Shown in pieces: positions 58,691-64,000 of a stretch of DNA of 64,000 bases (position 1 is the first letter of the stretch; each line of letters begins with the position of its first letter). Below the pieces are notes generated by a model that made no database searches, was not told the origin of the DNA, and was given only the letters and a program-made list of their open reading frames with translations. The position numbers and the translations under genes are program-made. This stretch comes from Leptodontidium sp. MPI-SDFR-AT-0119 (taxonomy: Eukaryota > Ascomycota > Leotiomycetes > Helotiales > Leptodontidiaceae): NCBI GenBank assembly GCA_020726505.1, contig JAHLEZ010000003.1, forward strand, positions 1,612,001 through 1,676,000, written 5' to 3'.

Positions 58691-59510
58691 TAGCCGTCCT
58701 CATCGGGCCTCGTTACCAAACTTCTGGTTTGCGACGTGCATCAGAAAGGACTCGATTTCCAACGCATCGGAGTTTGTGCTCTCGCTGATTCGAGATGTTT
58801 CTTGTTTAACGCAGAGAGGTCCAGTCGAGTCATGTTCTTGCTACGTTGGTGCAGACTTGCATGCATTTGACAGCTCGCTACCACTATTTTGGATTGCTAC
58901 GTGCAACAAATGTTTCTAGATTTCGGGTTTGCTGGTTTGTGCCATGCTTGTCTGGCACGAAGTGTCTCTCACACGCAGCTGAACATTACGGCTCGCTCGA
59001 GTCATGGCTGATACTTGGTCGCCGACTTATCTACTCGCTACCACTCTTCTGAACTGCTACTTGCAACAAATCCCTCTCCTTTCTCCGTTGTCTGAGATTG
59101 CTATTCTTATTCGGGATGTCTCGCAAGCGCAAAGCTTTGACAGGTTAAGGTTCGACACATCACTACTAAGTTGTATACGCCCAAAAGCTCGCTACCACTC
59201 TTCTGGACTGCTACTTGCAACAAACTGTTCTTCTTTCTCCAATGTTTGAGGTTGCTGGTTTTCTTATTCGAGAAGTCTCGCAAGCACGGAACTTTCTCTG
59301 ATCGAGGTTCGATACATCACCGCCAACTTGCAGACGCCCAAAATCTCGCTACCACTCTTCCGGATTGCTACATGCAACAAAAGTCTCCCTCTGCCACAGG
59401 AGTCTAAGTTATCCTTGCGAATTAGGCAGTGGTTCTGAGCAGCAAGAGCCAACTCGAGTCATGATCGAACTCTCGTCTCCCGCCTTGTGGACTGCGAAAT
59501 GCAACACAAG
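58691..59510 (+). repeat. tandem array with TGCAACAAA core, about 155-165 bp units
   Basis: Cores lie at 58738 (variant TGCATCAGA), 58902, 59062, 59216, 59373 and 59500 (variant TGCAACACA), spaced 164, 160, 154, 157 and 127 nt. Each main unit begins CTCGCTACCACTCTTCTGGA and continues TTGCTACGTGCAACAAA; another shared block reads CTCGAGTCATG or GGTTCGATACATC. Identity between units is moderate. No coding capacity. Confidence 0.75.
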
Positions 59511-60787
59511 TTGTCAATGTCTTGGTCTTGAGACGGTATGAACTTTCCTTGTTTGGTTAGAGTTTGAAAATTATGCGATTCTCGAAAGGTGTGTGTGGTG
59601 GACTGGAACACGTATCTTCAACTCTCTCGTCAGTGGGTCGACCGATTAGCTAAGAAAAGAAAAGGACTTGCTTCATACTACCATCCCCTTCTCAGCCCAA
59701 AGTCGTTGAGAGGGGTTTGAATCTCATCTCCTCAACACCTCCTAGGAAGGAGGGCATAGCAGAGAAGTGGAACTTGTGCTGAGCTTGGATCTGTAAGTGA
59801 ACCGATCAAACTGACGATCTTCACTTCCCTTCCCTCCCGGACGGTATCTCCACACGGTCAATCAATCCACTGCCGAACAACCAAACTGCCGGATTACGAC
59901 GTGCAACAGAACTTAATTTTCAACGGATCACCGCTTTGATGCCCACAAATCAAAGTTCGAACATGACCAATACGACTCGCAATAACATAAAGTTTGTGCG
60001 GGTTGTACAGCACACCGTCTCCACCCAGCGATCCCACAAAGCGGTATGCACTTGGGGTAAACAATACTTCTGCCACATGTTTATCAAGAGTATTTCCCAG
60101 ATTCTGAACCGAGTTTTCTTTCCTTTCCATGTACTACGATAAGCACCAGCACCATACCTTCCGAACATGGTATTATAGCATATTCAAACTCCCTCAAGCA
60201 AGTATCCAAAGCAACGATACGCCACCATCCCCAAACGGCAGCTAACACAACGAGCCTTTCGGTTCCAGATTTCGTCATCGCGATATGCAACAAAAACAAA
60301 AACAAACCCAACTATCAAATCACAATGACAGGACTCGAGACAAGAAATGGACTCGATAGAAAAGAGAAGAGCTACATATTCTATTCGTAGATCAAGAACG
60401 CATGCATAGCAGGAACTTGCATATCGCAGGAAAGGGGAGGTCTGGATCAGACTCTGTTGTCCCCTCGTACGTATGTGGTGGAGGTGTGGCGGCTCTAGAT
60501 CTTGATCTAGAAGGTACTTAGGCTTGCCATGAGGTGCCACGAGGGTGGCTGCGGCGCTGCACATGGCGGGTAGGTATGTCGTACCGAGATCCCAGATTTT
60601 GTTTTGATGGTATGTGGGATGATTTTATGTGTGTGTGTGTGTGTGTGTGTGGACGGATGGAATGGTATGGTGAAATCTTAGGATGAGGTATGTTAGGTTT
60701 GTATGTATTTATGTACACACCACATGTACACTGCCCGCTTATGCTCGTTCCGTCTCATACCTGGTATGCATCCCTTCAGTTCTAACA
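59511..60787. other. intergenic region with degenerate array copies
   Basis: About 1.3 kb. Further cores occur near 59902 (GTGCAACAGA) and 60283 (TGCAACAAAAAC), so the array decays to the right. A 12-copy TG microsatellite is annotated separately. No gene was recognised. Confidence 0.45.
60628..60651 (+). repeat. TG microsatellite
   Basis: Twelve copies of TG, uninterrupted. Confidence 0.95.
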
Positions 60788-62629
60788 TCAACCCTCCACA
60801 ACATCCTTCTCAACTTCCCACCCTTCCCAAGTCGGCCCATCAAAGCCATTCGGCCGACTAGCCCTCTCGAAGCCAACTCTCAGCCCTTCCACCGTAACCG
60901 GACTCCTACACCAACAGATCTCTTCTCCAAACCCCCTACTGAAAGCCGTCTGCATTAAACCCTTATCAAAAAGTTCAGGATGCACACGCTTCATGCTCTT
61001 CAAAGCCCGGCCCCCCACCTCATCAACACTATCCGCATGTCTCAAATCAAAGAACTCCTCGTCATGTTCCTTACGCACACGCTCTTTGACTTCCGGCCCA
61101 TAGAGACCTAGACCGAGGAGGAAGACATCGTACTGACAGAGACTAGTCCTACCGATCCAACTCCCTCCTTCAGTGGCGCGCTTGTACAGACCAGTCAGCG
61201 CCGCGATGGCGCCCATACATCCAGTTCCGTAATCGGACATGGGGAAAGGAGGCACGACCGGCTCGTTCAGACCCATGAACTCGCCTTGTGCCCAGGCGAC
61301 GCCTGTGTAGCAGTCTGCGATCTGCTGCCAGCCTGGTCGACCTGCCATGTCGCCTTTGTCGCCGAAGCAATCCTCTGCTACGTATATGATGCCCTTTCCT
61401 CGTCCCTTTATTAGCTCGACGAGTTGTTCTGGGGCGTAGCCTAAGCGTTCTAAACTCCCTGGTCGGTAGCCGTCTAACACCACATCGGCTGTTTGGAGGA
61501 GTGCCTCGAAAGCTTGACGACCCGCTGGGGTTTTCAGGTCGAGATCACAGGTGTGTTTCCCAGTGTTACCGTCGACTTGGAAGAATGGGACGTCGGAGAG
61601 GTTGGGAGATGTGACTTTTATCACTTGTGCTCCGTATTCCGCTAGGGTGCGACCGATGGCCGGACCGGCGATGATGCGGCAGAGTTCCAGAACGCGGATA
61701 CCGGAGAGCACTTGGGGCTTGTGGGAGGAAGAAGAATATGTTGGGAATGGAACTGGTGGTGAGTCGGCGATCTTCCGGACTTCCCATGGTGGAGTGGAGA
61801 GAAGTGTTTGGCCCTACTTCTGATTTAACTTGGGTCTTTGAGGAGGTGGAAGCGGGGTGACTTACGTGGTTTGTCTGCTTGAATTCTTCCCACTTGATTA
61901 CAGGTACACCAGCCTGTTTCTCTCTGACATTCATCTTCTCCAATTCCGGAATGGTAAATTTCTTGACGTGGCTCTCGATCACATCAATACATTCTCGGTA
62001 GTCTGTCAGATCTGGTCGATGTGCTTCCAATCCAATCATATTCAAGGTCTTGCCAGCCTCCAATGATCCATGGATATGGTAATACTCGCCAGGGTTCTTG
62101 GTCTCATACAGATTTGCAGACAGTCTCCGATATAAAATCGCTTGTGCCTTGAGTAAATCGGTATCTTGGCATTGTCAGAATGTGTGATCTGATGCAAAAG
62201 TGGGGATGTAAAGAACTTGCTCTTTAATTTTGATTTGACATCGGGATCCTGCTTTCCCATTCCGGCAATGGTAGCAATGTATGTCGAGAACAAGAATGTA
62301 GCTGTCCGTTCTAGATCCACCTCGATTTTCCGGTTAGATGCATCATCTGGAAATCGCACGCGAGCCAGTGCTGCTACGGCAGCTGCTTCCACCGATTTCA
62401 GCGCAACGGTTGCTTCGGTCTCTTTGAACGGGCAGGGGAAGTATATTTGAGTCCCATCTGTAGCGGTATTCAACGTGACGTCCTGTAAGTGCTGTGCAAA
62501 TTCCGGAGGGATCTGGCTCCCGGCGACCTTTCTCAAGAAGTTGGTGGCTTTTCTACTGCCGTCCAGTACCGAATAGGGAGCACGAATGCCATTGGTGTGA
62601 CCAACGTTGTTAGTGTTATTGACAACCAT
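60788..62629 (-). CDS. family III CoA-transferase (CaiB/BaiF)
   Basis: Three exons (62629-62221, 62164-61866, 61813-60788) in phase, 577 residues. Two CaiB-like lobes: an N-terminal partial lobe (about 1-260) with SANLYETKNPGEYYHIHGSLEAGKTLNMIGL, and a full C-terminal lobe from about 270 (LSGIRVLELCRIIAGPAIGRTLAEYGAQVIKVTSP, YRPGSLERLGYAPEQL, GAIAALTGLYKRATEGGSW). In family III enzymes a conserved Asp takes CoA covalently; here ICWCR and VWQ-type blocks were not checked against it. The fungal family contains both CoA-transferases and racemase-like proteins, and the acyl substrate is unknown. Intron 1 is read as a GC-AG intron (62220-62165) since no GT donor keeps phase. Confidence 0.85.
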
Positions 62630-64000
62630 GGTGCTGCTGTTGGGGACGCCACCACATCTGCTTCGGCATGACGATGGAAAAGTATCATCGTGGATATCGG
62701 GGTAGGTATCGATGTATTTAAAGACGGGTATGAGATGAAAGCGGCGGGTAAAGCCTAGCTCGGTGATTCCGATTGAGGGGAAAGCCGCGTAGAAATGCCT
62801 TTAGGAGGTTCGAATAAAGATTGCACTACCTGAAAGTGGTCTGGTACTCGGGTTTGACAGCGCACTTGGTGTGACTTGGGGAGGAAGCCGGGTACATGAG
62901 GTCAGTGCCGGGGCCTTATCCGATGGTCCATCCGAGAGTGCTGGAAGCTGCAGCGGTACATCACTTCGTCTTACCGATCAGAAGGCACATGATGGCGTGT
63001 TCTCTAACTCAAAGTGGATGAGAAATCGAACACCAAATAGGAAATTTTGGGATCGAGATGAGACCACTGGGTCTTGTCCTGGTTTGGGTTGAGGTTGCAT
63101 CGGGGGTGAGGTGGGGTGGCTGGTGGCGCTGGAGATGTCTCCTGCCAGACGGGACATGATAGACAAATGAAGATCAGATATCCATAATGAAGGTTGCATG
63201 AGAGGTGACCCAATTCTTATTTCCAGTGAAGCGAATTGTTCTACTAAACGACTTACTTTTGATAATGCAGGTCATGGCTTGCTCACGCTTGAATTCTTTC
63301 TGAAGTCATTGTCCTGAAATGATGTAGAGACTTTGGACAGGCTCTGGTTCCATGACATAGTAAAGAGAGCACAGGTTAGTCCTCGCTCTGATAAAGACTT
63401 CCTCGATGTAGCGACGCCCCGAAGGCATGGATGGTAAGTGACAAATTACCTGTATTGAGAAGTAGTAGGCTTAGGAAATCTGCAGTGCAACGCCCCAAAG
63501 CCGATGCTCACCGATGCGACCTGCAGGTAGGCGCAAAGTTCTGTAGGAGCAAACCCTGCACTTGTTGAGCAATGAGTTGAAATTGAGGCTTGGATGGTGC
63601 TTTGCTTTCCTATGTCTGTGATTGTGACGGGAACATACTCCATGTTAGAAGTCAACTGATCAAATTCTGCATCAGATGCCTGCCAGAAAATCGCTCGCCC
63701 AACAGAGTGTGGTAACACACCTATTACTTCGGCATTTCAGAGGCTTGCAGACATTGGTATCATATCTGTCATGAGAAGAAACTGCTAAACAGTCATTCTC
63801 TGTGCTTTTTGGCCATGTCTTGTTGTAGTCGTGAGCCTTCGCTTACCTTTACCCTCCTTGCCGAAGTTGAAAACCAAGCACTCGGGTCTCCAACAGGATT
63901 TGTCTGGGATGAGATGGGCTCGCAAGCCACAATTCGATGTATCGTTTTTTAAGCCACGCGTTCTGTCCAATCAAGCTGGGAAAGATGCCTGAGCTGCAGA
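62630..64000. other. right end of the window, unresolved
   Basis: About 1.4 kb. The first part is the CoA-transferase promoter. On the minus strand around 63980-63450 several short frames could be exons of a gene (for example MEYVPVTITDIGKQSTIQAS with STHCSTSAGFAPTELC), with plausible GT and AG signals, but no model keeps phase over more than two exons and no family was recognised. A gene may continue beyond the window. Confidence 0.35.

Noticed and set aside
59640..59730. tRNA-like A and B boxes near GGTTTGAATCTC
   Set aside because: The B-box resemblance is partial and no acceptor or D stem can be formed.

Overview
The window is nuclear DNA of a filamentous ascomycete. Genes are split by short spliceosomal introns (mostly about 45-110 nt, GT-AG with CTRAC-type branch sites), the basic cell machinery is fungal (eS7, Cdh1, Smc1, Gpc1), and there is an RGS-LOV photoreceptor of the type known from Botrytis (BcLOV4). 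These point to Leotiomycetes or a close relative. The taxon is an inference; no rDNA or mitochondrial marker is present. All exon models come from reading splice sites and checking that codon phase is kept at every junction.

Left part (1-12.8 kb): the 3' end of a possible dynactin p62 gene, ribosomal protein eS7 (-), an F-box/WD40 protein (-) and a four-helix DUF7704-like membrane protein (+). Next comes a stretch without genes that carries a tandem array of about 395-bp repeats, each headed by a tRNA-like module. It is followed by a protein kinase gene whose frame is broken by a single in-frame TGA.

Metabolic cluster (13.0-25.7 kb): maleylacetate reductase (+), a Zn2Cys6 regulator (-), a phenol-hydroxylase-type FAD monooxygenase (-), an MFS transporter (+) and an intradiol (hydroxyquinol-type) dioxygenase (+). 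Together they read as a catabolic route: uptake of an aromatic compound, ring hydroxylation to hydroxyquinol, ring cleavage to maleylacetate, and reduction to 3-oxoadipate. Three of the promoter regions share the motif GTTGNTGCCTTCCG.

Middle (26.4-35.7 kb): a low-complexity hypothetical gene, then a 5.7-kb segment bounded by inverted repeats (34 bp perfect, TA at both ends). It holds one six-exon gene for a 918-residue protein joining an alpha/beta-hydrolase domain, a fungal ubiquitin-like domain and a T5orf172/GIY-YIG nuclease-like domain. No transposase is visible. This is the most unusual locus in the window. A DUF3431 gene follows.

Right part (35.7-64 kb): a long non-coding stretch precedes the RGS-LOV gene. 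Then come a secreted GH32 invertase (-), Cdh1 (+), Gpc1 (-), Smc1 (+), a perfect 32-bp-TIR MITE, a second tandem array (about 155-165 bp units with a TGCAACAAA core) and a two-lobed family III CoA-transferase (-). The last 1.4 kb could not be resolved.
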